The translations under genes and the position numbers were made by a program. The notes under the pieces are model-generated. The model was not told the origin of the DNA. It worked only from the letters and a program-made list of their open reading frames with translations, and did not search any database. Positions 1 to 6,474 of a stretch of DNA of 6,474 bases are shown one piece after another. Where the stretch lies: the NCBI GenBank assembly GCA_017428585.1, contig JAFRQN010000178.1:1-6474 (forward strand). Reading direction: 5' to 3'. The DNA comes from Bacteroidota bacterium (GTDB taxonomy: Bacteria; Bacteroidota; Ignavibacteria; Kapaibacteriales; UBA2268). Numbering within the stretch: position 1 is the stretch's first letter; each line of letters opens with the position of its first letter.

Positions 1-42
1 AAATAAAAAAAAAAGAAAAAAAATACAAGGGGAAAAAATATA

Positions 43-58
43 TATTTTTGTATCTTTG
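43..58 (+). promoter_or_regulatory. Tandem Bacteroidota-type -7 boxes before the lipoprotein gene
   Basis: Two abutting octamers, TATTTTTG (43-50) and TATCTTTG (51-58), each match the Bacteroidota -7 consensus TAnnTTTG. No TTTG -33 element lies 19-21 nt upstream of either; that region is an A-rich tract. Use of the second box would put the transcript start near 65 and leave a leader of only about 13 nt before the ATG at 78. The -7 match is seen directly; promoter function is inferred. Confidence 0.55.
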
Positions 59-77
59 TATAAAAAAAGAAAGAAAA

Positions 78-1208
78 ATGATTAATAAAAAAATAAGCAT
101 ATTATTATTTTTAATTTTATTATTTAGTTATTCCTGTATAGATAATCCATCAACTCCTGTAGATCCAGACTTTATTAGCGGCAAACAGGGAGCTTTAATT
201 CTATGCGAAGGATTATTTGGATCTGATAATTCTTCTATTACATGCATAAGTTTCGCAGATAATAGTTATACCAATAATTACTTTAGAAATGCAAACGATG
301 GTCAAAAATTAGGTGATATTGCAAATGATATATATATAAAAGATAGTTTGGTTTATGTCGCAGTCTCAAACAGTAAAACAATAGAAGTTTTTCATCTTAA
401 AACAGGCAAAAGCATAGGACGGATAAAACTTCCAAACTATGTAATGCCCCGTAGATTCGCTTTTGTTAATGATACTTTAGCATACGTAACAACATATATA
501 TCTATGTCAAACGATGATTTTTATGTATATGAATTTAATCCAAAAACAATAACTTTGACAGGTGTTAAAATATATGTTGGCTCACATCCAGAAGGAATAG
601 ACTATTATAATAATAAACTATATGTTGTAAATTCAGGATATGGTGAATATCATTCATATCATACAAAAGCATCAACAATTTCAATAATAGATATAAATTC
701 AAAAACAGAAATACAATGTATCCCAACAGGAGCTAATCCTGCAAGAATAATCGCTTCACCCAAAACCAATAAATTATATGTATTATATTGGGGGCTTTAT
801 TCAGAAGAATCACCTGCTGGAATTATAGAATATGATTTAAATACTTTACAAGAATTAAGACGCTGGACAACCGAAGCATACGAATTCTGCCTCAACAGCA
901 GCTGTGATACATTATTTTATTTAAATAGTTCAGCATCAACAGATTACATTAACGAAGATAATGATTTTGGAGTAAACTATATTCCACTAAATGCAGCTAA
1001 CACTGCTCCAGTTAAATATATAAAAAATCCAAAACAGAACGAAATTTGGACAGGAATAGCGTTAAACGAAACAAGAAATGAAATTTGGATAGCTAATTCA
1101 TATCGTTACACAACAAACGGAGATGTTACAGTATACGACAGAACTACATTAGCAGTTAAACAAACATACAAGGTAGGTTCTATACCAACTTTAATAAAAT
1201 TTTATTAG
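78..1208 (+). CDS. YncE/DUF5074-like beta-propeller lipoprotein
   Basis: Predicted 376-residue lipoprotein. The N-terminus has basic residues (K4, K5), a hydrophobic core at about 6-16 and a cysteine at 20 in the context FSYSC, a relaxed lipobox, so it is probably lipid-anchored facing the periplasm or cell surface. The rest looks like a six- or seven-bladed propeller. The blade-start pattern recurs as MPRRFAF (123-129), GSHPEGI (168-174), GANPARI (218-224) and GSIPTLI (367-373), each beginning a blade; strands such as KLYVV, KLYVL and EIWIA follow, and the first three are about 50 residues apart. This is the YncE/DUF5074 pattern; the ligand is unknown. I chose the ATG at 78 over the in-frame TTG at 48 because the TTG lies inside the -7 boxes and would place charged residues ahead of the signal peptide. 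The gene ends 21 nt before the glycosyltransferase gene and may be co-transcribed with it. No enzymatic motif is visible. Confidence 0.85.
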   Translation: MINKKISILLFLILLFSYSCIDNPSTPVDPDFISGKQGALILCEGLFGSDNSSITCISFADNSYTNNYFRNANDGQKLGDIANDIYIKDSLVYVAVSNSKTIEVFHLKTGKSIGRIKLPNYVMPRRFAFVNDTLAYVTTYISMSNDDFYVYEFNPKTITLTGVKIYVGSHPEGIDYYNNKLYVVNSGYGEYHSYHTKASTISIIDINSKTEIQCIPTGANPARIIASPKTNKLYVLYWGLYSEESPAGIIEYDLNTLQELRRWTTEAYEFCLNSSCDTLFYLNSSASTDYINEDNDFGVNYIPLNAANTAPVKYIKNPKQNEIWTGIALNETRNEIWIANSYRYTTNGDVTVYDRTTLAVKQTYKVGSIPTLIKFY

Positions 1209-1229
1209 TAAAAAATCTATAAGAATTAT

Positions 1230-2345
1230 ATGAATATATTAGCAATAAATTGGCAGGATATAAAAAATCCTTTCGCAGGCGGTGCAGAAGTACATTTTCA
1301 TGAAATTTTTAAACGTATAGCTGCAAAAGGACATAAAGTAACATTATTATGCTGTTCATTTAAAGATGCACCAGCAGAAGAAAATATAGACGGCATACGT
1401 GTTATTCGAGCAGGTCAAAGAAATCTTTTTAATTTTAAGGTTCATTCTTTATATAAGCAAATAACAAAAAAAGAAAAATTTGATATTGTTATTGATGATA
1501 TTAACAAAATACCATTTTATACCCCACTATACGTAAAAGAACCTCTGTTGGCAATAAGCCATCATTTTTTTGGGAAAAGTATCTATAGAGAATCTGATGT
1601 CTTTTCAGGTACTTACGTATATATTTCAGAATGGTTGATGAATTTTGTATATAAAAAAACTCCATTTACTGTTGTGTCTCAAAGTACATTGGAAGAATTT
1701 AAGCATAAAGGGTTTGATACTTCTAATTTTACTATAATTTATAATGCAATAGATCAAGATATATTTCATTTTACAGTAAAAAACAAAAATCCAGAACCAA
1801 CAGTTACATATTTTGGAAGATTAAAAAAATATAAGAGTGTAGATCATTTATTCCATGCTTTCGCAAAAGTTCATAAAACTATTCCTAATGCTAAATTAAA
1901 TATATTAGGCAGAGGCGATTTTAGAGAATATCTTGAAAAATTGGCTGTTGAATTAGGTATTGACAAAAATGTCAAATTTTTTGGATTTGTCGATGAAAAT
2001 ACAAAACAAATAGAATTGACAAAATCTTATTGTGTAGTCAATACTTCATTAAAAGAAGGCTGGGGAATTACAAATATTGAAGCGAATGCTTGCGGAACTC
2101 CTGTAATATCAGCCAATTCACCTGGATTAAGAGATTCTGTAAAAGACGGCGTTTCAGGAACATTATATGAATACGGAAACATAGATCAGCTTGCAGAGCA
2201 TATTACTAAAATATTCACTGATGAAGAATACAGAAATAAATTGTCAACTGGTGCTATTGAATGGGCAAAGAACTTCAGTTGGGACAAATCAGCAGATGAA
2301 ATGCTAAATAAATGTATAGAAGTAATAAATAATAAAAATAAATAG
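1230..2345 (+). CDS. Family 4 glycosyltransferase (GT-B fold)
   Basis: A 371-residue retaining glycosyltransferase of the GT4 class, probably cytosolic or peripheral at the inner membrane, since no signal peptide or transmembrane helix is evident. The N-terminal acceptor domain (about 1-180) carries the glycine-rich loop NPFAGGAEVH (13-22) and a double histidine, SHHFFG (110-115). The C-terminal donor domain (about 190-360) has YFGRLKKYKS (194-203), where R197 and K202 sit at the usual donor-phosphate positions, LGRGD (226-230), and the E-x7-E signature EGWGITNIE (E276 and E284), followed by ACGTPVI (287-293). Length is normal for the family. Donor and acceptor cannot be read from sequence. 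The GH57 glucan-branching-type gene only 9 nt downstream favours a nucleotide-glucose donor and an alpha-glucan product; this is inference. Other GT4 roles, such as lipid or surface glycan assembly, remain possible. The start ATG follows an A-rich region without a Shine-Dalgarno sequence. Confidence 0.9.
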   Translation: MNILAINWQDIKNPFAGGAEVHFHEIFKRIAAKGHKVTLLCCSFKDAPAEENIDGIRVIRAGQRNLFNFKVHSLYKQITKKEKFDIVIDDINKIPFYTPLYVKEPLLAISHHFFGKSIYRESDVFSGTYVYISEWLMNFVYKKTPFTVVSQSTLEEFKHKGFDTSNFTIIYNAIDQDIFHFTVKNKNPEPTVTYFGRLKKYKSVDHLFHAFAKVHKTIPNAKLNILGRGDFREYLEKLAVELGIDKNVKFFGFVDENTKQIELTKSYCVVNTSLKEGWGITNIEANACGTPVISANSPGLRDSVKDGVSGTLYEYGNIDQLAEHITKIFTDEEYRNKLSTGAIEWAKNFSWDKSADEMLNKCIEVINNKNK

Positions 2346-2354
2346 ATAATAATT

Positions 2355-4073
2355 ATGAAATCAGGCAACCTTGTTCTTATTTTACATACACATTTGCCTT
2401 GGGTACTGCATCACGGTACGTGGCCACATGGTGAAGATTGGCTTACGGAAGCTATAGCAGAATGTTATATACCTTTATTAAATGTTTTTAATGATTTAAT
2501 AAATGAAAATATTTTGCCAAAGGTTACAATAGATATATCTCCTGTTCTCTGTGAACAATTAGAACATAAAGATACAAAAGAATTGTTTATAAAATACTGC
2601 GATAAAAAAATACAGGCTGCTCAAGATGATTACGAAAATTTCAAAAAATGGGGATATTCAGAACATCAAATATGGCTTGCTCAATGGTGGAAACAATGGT
2701 ACGAAGCACGAAAAAATGATTATATTTACAAATATAATTACTCTATAATAGATGCATTCCGTGATTTGCAAGACAAGGGTTGTATTGAAATAATGACATG
2801 CGGTGCAACACATGGATATTCACCGCTCTTAGGATATGACAAAAGTGTAAATCTGCAATTCAAGACAGCAACAGAAAACTATAAAAAATATTTCGGAAGA
2901 TATCCTCGCGGCACTTGGCTCCCAGAATGTGCATATCGTCCTTCATACGAATGGCAATCTATATTAGCTATTGCCCCATTCAATAAAAAACATTTAAGAC
3001 AGGGTGTAGAACAGATACTGGCAAAAAATAAATTATTTTATTTTGTAACAGATGAAGACTTATTAAAAAGAAGTTCTTTTATAGGCGAATTTACAGACAT
3101 AGACAAAAATAATTTTATACATATACAATCTCCAAAATTTAACAAAAAAGATTTTCATTTTGAAAGATCTCCATTAAAACTTTATGAGGTTAGCTCCAGT
3201 GAAAAAATAGAATATGGAACTTCAATTGCATTTACAAGGCATCATGACATTTCCATGCAGGTTTGGAGTGGCTCTATTGGATACCCAGCAAATCCTGATT
3301 ATTTAGATTTTCATAAAACTCATTACCCATCTCGTATACGCTATTGGCGTATAACAGACAGCAAAGCGGATATGATGTATAAAACATTATACCATCCTGA
3401 TTGGGTTTTCGATAAATTAGATTTACAAACAAACCATTTTATCCATAATATAGAAAATACAGCGAACTTCTTTCATAAACAAACAGGTGAACTTGCTACA
3501 ATATGCTTGCCTTTTGATACCGAACTTTTCGGACATTGGTGGTTTGAAGGACCTGAATTTATACGCTTATTATGCCGTGGTCTACATCATTCACCATGGG
3601 TTGATATGTCAACAGCAAGCGAACAAATACTTAAAATAAAACCAAAAGAAGTTATCAGCCTTCCTGAAGGTTCTTGGGGAGAAAATAATGATCATAGTGT
3701 TTGGTATGATGCAGAAAATGGTTGGACATGGAAAAATATATATGATGATGAAGTACGTTTAAATAAAATTATAGAAATTAATCCATTAAATACATTAACA
3801 GAGGTTGAACGCAGAGTTTTAACACAAGCATTAAGAGAATTAATGTTATTGCAGTCATCTGACTGGCAATTCTTAATACATACTCAGTCAGCAAAAGATT
3901 ATGCAGAGAATCGCTTTTTCTTTCATAATTCTGATTTCAACAAACTATGTGATATATTTGAAGAATTACATCAAAATAAAAAAATAAGCAAAGAACAATT
4001 AACTTATTTAGAAGAAACAGAAAAACGCAATTCCATCTTTCCTGAATTGCAGTTAGAATGGTGGAAAGAATAA
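2355..4073 (+). CDS. GH57 / DUF1957 1,4-alpha-glucan branching enzyme-like protein
   Basis: A 572-residue family 57 glycoside hydrolase-like protein, probably cytosolic because it lacks a signal peptide. Motifs appear in the expected order: HTHLPW (11-16), the GH57 opening motif; CGATHGYSP (149-157); TWLPECAYRP (187-196), with E191 at the nucleophile position; the QVWSG and GYPANPDY segment (302-316); and LPFDTELFGHWWFEG (385-399), with D388 at the acid/base position. The C-terminal helical part carries RELMLLQSSDWQF (494-506), a hallmark of the DUF1957 domain of branching enzymes. The family forms alpha-1,6 branches in alpha-1,4-glucans by transglycosylation. Both catalytic carboxylates and the order of motifs are intact, so activity is plausible. 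Length is near the shorter bacterial members. Some GH57/DUF1957 proteins mainly hydrolyse rather than branch, so the reaction is a family inference. Only 9 nt separate it from the GT4 gene, and a terminator follows the stop by 23 nt, so this is the last gene of its operon. Confidence 0.92.
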   Translation: MKSGNLVLILHTHLPWVLHHGTWPHGEDWLTEAIAECYIPLLNVFNDLINENILPKVTIDISPVLCEQLEHKDTKELFIKYCDKKIQAAQDDYENFKKWGYSEHQIWLAQWWKQWYEARKNDYIYKYNYSIIDAFRDLQDKGCIEIMTCGATHGYSPLLGYDKSVNLQFKTATENYKKYFGRYPRGTWLPECAYRPSYEWQSILAIAPFNKKHLRQGVEQILAKNKLFYFVTDEDLLKRSSFIGEFTDIDKNNFIHIQSPKFNKKDFHFERSPLKLYEVSSSEKIEYGTSIAFTRHHDISMQVWSGSIGYPANPDYLDFHKTHYPSRIRYWRITDSKADMMYKTLYHPDWVFDKLDLQTNHFIHNIENTANFFHKQTGELATICLPFDTELFGHWWFEGPEFIRLLCRGLHHSPWVDMSTASEQILKIKPKEVISLPEGSWGENNDHSVWYDAENGWTWKNIYDDEVRLNKIIEINPLNTLTEVERRVLTQALRELMLLQSSDWQFLIHTQSAKDYAENRFFFHNSDFNKLCDIFEELHQNKKISKEQLTYLEETEKRNSIFPELQLEWWKE

Positions 4074-4096
4074 ATAATATGATAAAATAACAAATA

Positions 4097-4126
4097 ATAA
4101 AAAATGGGCAGAAGCCCATTTTTTAT
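4097..4126 (+). terminator. Rho-independent terminator after the GT4-GH57 operon
   Basis: A perfect 13-bp stem (4097-4109 with 4114-4126) encloses the 4-nt loop AGAA. The GC core is TGGGC/GCCCA, flanked by six A on the 5' side and six T on the 3' side. It starts 23 nt after the GH57 stop codon. Because the A and T tracts are symmetrical, it could terminate transcription from either direction. Confidence 0.9.
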
Positions 4127-4165
4127 GTCATATACTATATTTTGTTGAAAAACACATAAAAATAA

Positions 4166-4197
4166 TTTGATATTTAATAAAAATATTCATATAATTG
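4166..4197 (+). promoter_or_regulatory. Bacteroidota-type promoter for the kinase gene
   Basis: TTTG at 4166-4169 is followed, after a 20-nt spacer, by TATAATTG at 4190-4197, which has one mismatch to TAnnTTTG. The spacing fits the Bacteroidota -33/-7 arrangement. The predicted transcript start is near 4204, giving a leader of about 26 nt before the ATG at 4230. Its position between a terminator and a gene start supports the call. Confidence 0.6.
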
Positions 4198-4229
4198 TAA
4201 TATTTAGTTATATATAAAAAAGATAAAAA

Positions 4230-5219
4230 ATGAACAAAAATATTCAATTGTGCGGAATCGGAAATGGTATAGTTGATATACAATATCAAATAACGGAAGA
4301 AGAATTACAAAGCATGCATCTTCCAAAAAGCGAAATGCGGTTAATAAGCAGTCAAGACGCAATAGATTTGCATAAAAAACTACAGCATATAAAAGCAAAT
4401 CGATGTGGCGGAGGCTCTGCAAGCAATACTATAGATGCTTTTGCAAAATTTGGAGGAACTGCCGCCATGCTTACAGTTGTTGCAGATGATCAAGATGGAC
4501 AGTTCTTTTATAATGAATTAGAAAAAAATAACATTAAATATAAAAATAATATACTTCATGGAGGAATTACAAGCACATGCAATGTGTTAATAACTCCTGA
4601 TGGCGAACGTACTATGCTTACGGCATTAACAGCTTCTGAACATTTTTCAAAAGAACATATTAGTGAAGACTTGATAAAAGAATCAGAATGGTTGTATGCT
4701 GAAGGATATGTAGTTTCAACACCTAAAAGCTGTGAAGCTTTATACGAAGCAATAGAATTAGCAAAAAAATATAAGACAAAAATTGCGTTTTCAGCTTCTG
4801 ATGTTTTTATTATTGATAGTTTTAGAGAAGATATAGAAAAAATTTTAAAGGATGTTAATTTACTGTTTTGCAATGAACGCGAAGCAATGACATTAACAAA
4901 TACAAAATCAATAGAAACAGCATCATCTAAATTATTAGAAATATATCCTAAATTAGATTTTGTTATAACTCAAGGGAAAGATGGTGCATCAATAAAAATT
5001 GGTAATCTATCTTTTAACGTAGAAGCTGAAGAAACAAATGTAATAGATGCTACAGGTGCAGGCGATATATTTGCAGGTGCTTTTATGTATGGTTTACTAA
5101 ATTTAAATAATTCTGCAAAAGCAGCATTATTAGCATCTCACGCTGCAGCCAAACATATAGCAACACTTGGTGCAAGATATAATGATTCATTTAAAGAATT
5201 ACTTTCTATTATTTTATAA
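4230..5219 (+). CDS. PfkB-family carbohydrate kinase, adenosine-kinase-like
   Basis: A 329-residue cytosolic kinase of the ribokinase/PfkB fold, which phosphorylates a sugar or nucleoside hydroxyl using ATP. The first PfkB signature is CGGGSASNTIDAFAKFGG (59-76). The second is VIDATGAGDIFAGAF (271-285), with the anion hole at 274-278 and D279 as the predicted catalytic base. NEREA (215-219) matches the NxxE motif that organises magnesium and phosphate, and TQGKDGA (247-253) fits the nucleotide-binding part. The opening GNGIVDI (11-17) places D16 where the family contacts substrate hydroxyls. Length and the N-terminal lid arrangement, including the MHLPKSEMRLI stretch (29-39), resemble the adenosine kinase branch, but the substrate could also be ribose, fructose or another nucleoside. 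It has its own promoter after a terminator, and the gene 26 nt downstream is probably on the same transcript. Confidence 0.9.
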   Translation: MNKNIQLCGIGNGIVDIQYQITEEELQSMHLPKSEMRLISSQDAIDLHKKLQHIKANRCGGGSASNTIDAFAKFGGTAAMLTVVADDQDGQFFYNELEKNNIKYKNNILHGGITSTCNVLITPDGERTMLTALTASEHFSKEHISEDLIKESEWLYAEGYVVSTPKSCEALYEAIELAKKYKTKIAFSASDVFIIDSFREDIEKILKDVNLLFCNEREAMTLTNTKSIETASSKLLEIYPKLDFVITQGKDGASIKIGNLSFNVEAEETNVIDATGAGDIFAGAFMYGLLNLNNSAKAALLASHAAAKHIATLGARYNDSFKELLSIIL

Positions 5220-5245
5220 AGATTATAAAGTATAAATAAAAATTG

Positions 5246-6304
5246 ATGAATAGAACTAAATACTTAAAAATAATATCTTTTTTTACAATTATATTTTTCA
5301 TTTTTGCTGCTACATCTAATTTAGATGCTAAAATAAAAAAAGTAAAAAAAACAACAGCAAAACAAAAGGATACACTTGTACAAAAAAAAGAAATACAAAA
5401 GAAAAGAATATATTTAGCAAAAAGTATACTAAGTTATGGCATAGATACAAACTTCTGCTCAGAATACAAAATAGAAGCAGCATTGAATCTTGCTACTTTA
5501 GTTACAAAAGAATATGAATTAATATCTCAAGAAGAAATTGACAGTATAGCAGTAAAATACAACAATCAGTATTCCGCATTTAAAATAGCAGAAGAACTAA
5601 ATGCATCATCAATTTTAGTAATAAAATTAGAACAATTAAGAAATCTTTTGCGTGCAGAAATTTCAAGAATTGATCTTAATAAGCCTGATAGCGTTATTGT
5701 AGGAGAAGGCTATGCAATGCTTCATTATTTTACAGATGATGAAAATAAAGCTATTTATGATCCTACAGTATTAGCAGCAATTCAACGGGCTTTTGCTACA
5801 GCATTTAACGATAGCACTTTGTTTTCTAAACAAAATATATTACCTGCACCATTGCTTGTAATTTGCGGAACTGAATTAAAAAAAGGCAGTAATGCAGACG
5901 ATTGGGATATATTCCATGATGAATTAATAAAAAGTTATGAAATAACAGAAACAATTTTTGAAACAATTAGTAAATCTAATAAATGGATAACAGTTGATAT
6001 AGATACAAGAGATTATTTATATTCGTTATTTAAATTATATGGAGTTGAAAATAATATAGCACCTACTATAAATGAATTAGATGCTTTATATCGATTTGGA
6101 ATAAAACATTATATCACAGGAACTATAAAAGAAGTAAACAATAAGCTGGAAATATCATTATTATTAAATGAAGTAAAAGAAAGAACTAATATTGTTCAGA
6201 AGAAGAAAATTACAAAAACAACAACAGAAAAAAATACAAAAAATATATTAGAAATTATAAAGAAAATGTCAGTTGAGTTAATAGAGGAAACAACAAAAAA
6301 ATAA
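5246..6304 (+). CDS. Exported protein of unknown function, probable duplicated alpha/beta domain
   Basis: I do not recognise this 352-residue protein by family. It has a signal peptide: basic residues (R3, K5, K8), a hydrophobic core at 9-22 and likely cleavage after LDA (26-28), with no lipobox cysteine, so it should be soluble in the periplasm or outside the cell. A lysine-rich linker (about 29-53) follows. Two segments then share an order of elements: a strand (IYLAKSIL at 55-62; LLVICGTEL at 203-211), a helix, a short strand with polar residues (YELISQEEID at 90-99; KWITVDIDTRD at 246-256), a helix, and a beta hairpin with asparagines (SILVIKLEQLRNLLRAEISR; HYITGTIKEVNNKLEISLLL). The pattern resembles periplasmic domains of the CsgG, TolB-N or LpoB type, but this is only a fold-level guess. 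The C-terminus is again rich in Lys and Thr. I start it at ATG 5246; the adjacent TTG at 5243 adds one residue and is less likely. It lies 26 nt after the kinase gene with no promoter visible between. Confidence 0.75.
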   Translation: MNRTKYLKIISFFTIIFFIFAATSNLDAKIKKVKKTTAKQKDTLVQKKEIQKKRIYLAKSILSYGIDTNFCSEYKIEAALNLATLVTKEYELISQEEIDSIAVKYNNQYSAFKIAEELNASSILVIKLEQLRNLLRAEISRIDLNKPDSVIVGEGYAMLHYFTDDENKAIYDPTVLAAIQRAFATAFNDSTLFSKQNILPAPLLVICGTELKKGSNADDWDIFHDELIKSYEITETIFETISKSNKWITVDIDTRDYLYSLFKLYGVENNIAPTINELDALYRFGIKHYITGTIKEVNNKLEISLLLNEVKERTNIVQKKKITKTTTEKNTKNILEIIKKMSVELIEETTKK

Positions 6305-6438
6305 ATACAAATTATTAAATATTTATATTTTCAACAAAAATAATATATTCTTTGTTATTTAAAAAACATTTTTTAACTTTGTAAATATAACTTATAAATA
6401 AGAAAAACATTAAAATTATTAATATTACACTTAGAAAA
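6305..6438 (+). other. Intergenic region with promoter, no clear terminator
   Basis: This 134-nt gap is almost entirely A and T. It contains the promoter at 6351-6381 and then an AT-rich leader. I see no GC-cored hairpin after the stop at 6304; the only dyad near it is the AT-only palindrome TAAATATTTA at 6316-6325. Readthrough into the next gene is possible. Confidence 0.6.
6351..6381 (+). promoter_or_regulatory. Consensus Bacteroidota promoter for the gene at 6439
   Basis: TTTG at 6351-6354, a 19-nt spacer and TAACTTTG at 6374-6381 match the Bacteroidota -33/-7 consensus (TTTG, about 19 nt, TAnnTTTG) without mismatch. Transcription would start near 6388, leaving a leader of roughly 50 nt before the ATG at 6439. 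This is the best promoter match in the window and the main clue to the phylum. Confidence 0.8.
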
Positions 6439-6474
6439 ATGGCACCAAAACAAAAAACATTGGAAGATTTGACC
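6439..6474 (+). CDS. 5' end of an unidentified gene, cut by the window edge
   Basis: Only 12 codons are present, reading MAPKQKTLEDLT, and the frame is open to the window end. The start is supported by the consensus promoter at 6351-6381, by an A-rich stretch just before the ATG as at the other genes here, and by the same strand and direction. The soluble, charged N-terminus shows no signal peptide, so a cytosolic product is likely. Too little is visible to assign a family. Confidence 0.6.
   Translation, partial: MAPKQKTLEDLT

Noticed and set aside
1..42. A-rich tract at the window start as a repeat or regulatory element
   Set aside because: It is a low-complexity run typical of intergenic DNA in this AT-rich genome, with no repeated unit or dyad.
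48..77. Upstream TTG start for the lipoprotein gene
   Set aside because: It falls within the -7 boxes and would lie upstream of the predicted transcript start; the ATG at 78 gives a normal lipoprotein signal peptide.
2186..2368. Minus-strand open frame of 60 codons across the end of the GT4 gene
   Set aside because: It overlaps a well-supported coding region with conserved motifs, is leucine- and serine-rich as expected of an antisense reading of AT-rich codons, and has no promoter.
3937..4119. Minus-strand open frame of 60 codons over the GH57 end and terminator
   Set aside because: Its start region lies inside the terminator hairpin and the rest is antisense to the GH57 C-terminus; the hydrophobic product is the reverse complement of Lys/Glu-rich codons.
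4204..4422. Minus-strand open frame of 72 codons over the start of the kinase gene
   Set aside because: It is antisense to the conserved N-terminal part of the kinase and ends in its leader; there is no independent support.
4556..4873. Minus-strand open frame of 105 codons inside the kinase gene
   Set aside because: The plus strand clearly encodes a PfkB kinase with both signatures in frame, so this is a chance antisense frame.
6311..6330. AT-only dyad after the exported-protein gene as a terminator
   Set aside because: The palindrome TAAATATTTA has no GC pairs and no loop, so it would not form a stable hairpin.

Overview
This is an ordinary, densely coded stretch of a strongly AT-rich bacterial chromosome with every gene on the + strand. 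The likely source is Bacteroidota or a close relative. The intergenic regions carry the TTTG / TAnnTTTG promoter elements used by the Bacteroidota primary sigma factor. Starts lack Shine-Dalgarno sequences and are preceded by A-rich tracts, and the first gene encodes a probable lipoprotein of a kind common in that phylum. The exact lineage cannot be settled from the window.

Layout. (1) Positions 78-1208 encode a YncE/DUF5074-like beta-propeller lipoprotein, preceded by two abutting TAnnTTTG boxes. (2) Positions 1230-2345 encode a family 4 (GT-B fold) glycosyltransferase. (3) Positions 2355-4073 encode a GH57/DUF1957 protein of the 1,4-alpha-glucan branching enzyme type, with both expected catalytic carboxylates. 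Gaps of 21 and 9 nt suggest these three are co-transcribed, and a strong hairpin terminator follows at 4097-4126. (4) After a new promoter (4166-4197), positions 4230-5219 encode a PfkB-family, adenosine-kinase-like sugar or nucleoside kinase. (5) Positions 5246-6304, 26 nt further on, encode an exported protein of unknown function that looks like two diverged copies of one alpha/beta domain. (6) A textbook Bacteroidota promoter (6351-6381) precedes a gene starting at 6439 that runs off the window.

How the genes work together. The glycosyltransferase and GH57 pair is the clearest functional unit: one enzyme could extend an alpha-glucan and the other branch it. The arrangement recalls the Rv3032/Rv3031 pair of mycobacteria. 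The propeller lipoprotein upstream has no evident link to glucan synthesis. The kinase and the exported protein share a probable transcript but no obvious pathway. I found no CRISPR array, mobile element, tRNA, rRNA or defence system, and nothing that clearly amounts to a new system. The least explained item is the duplicated exported protein.
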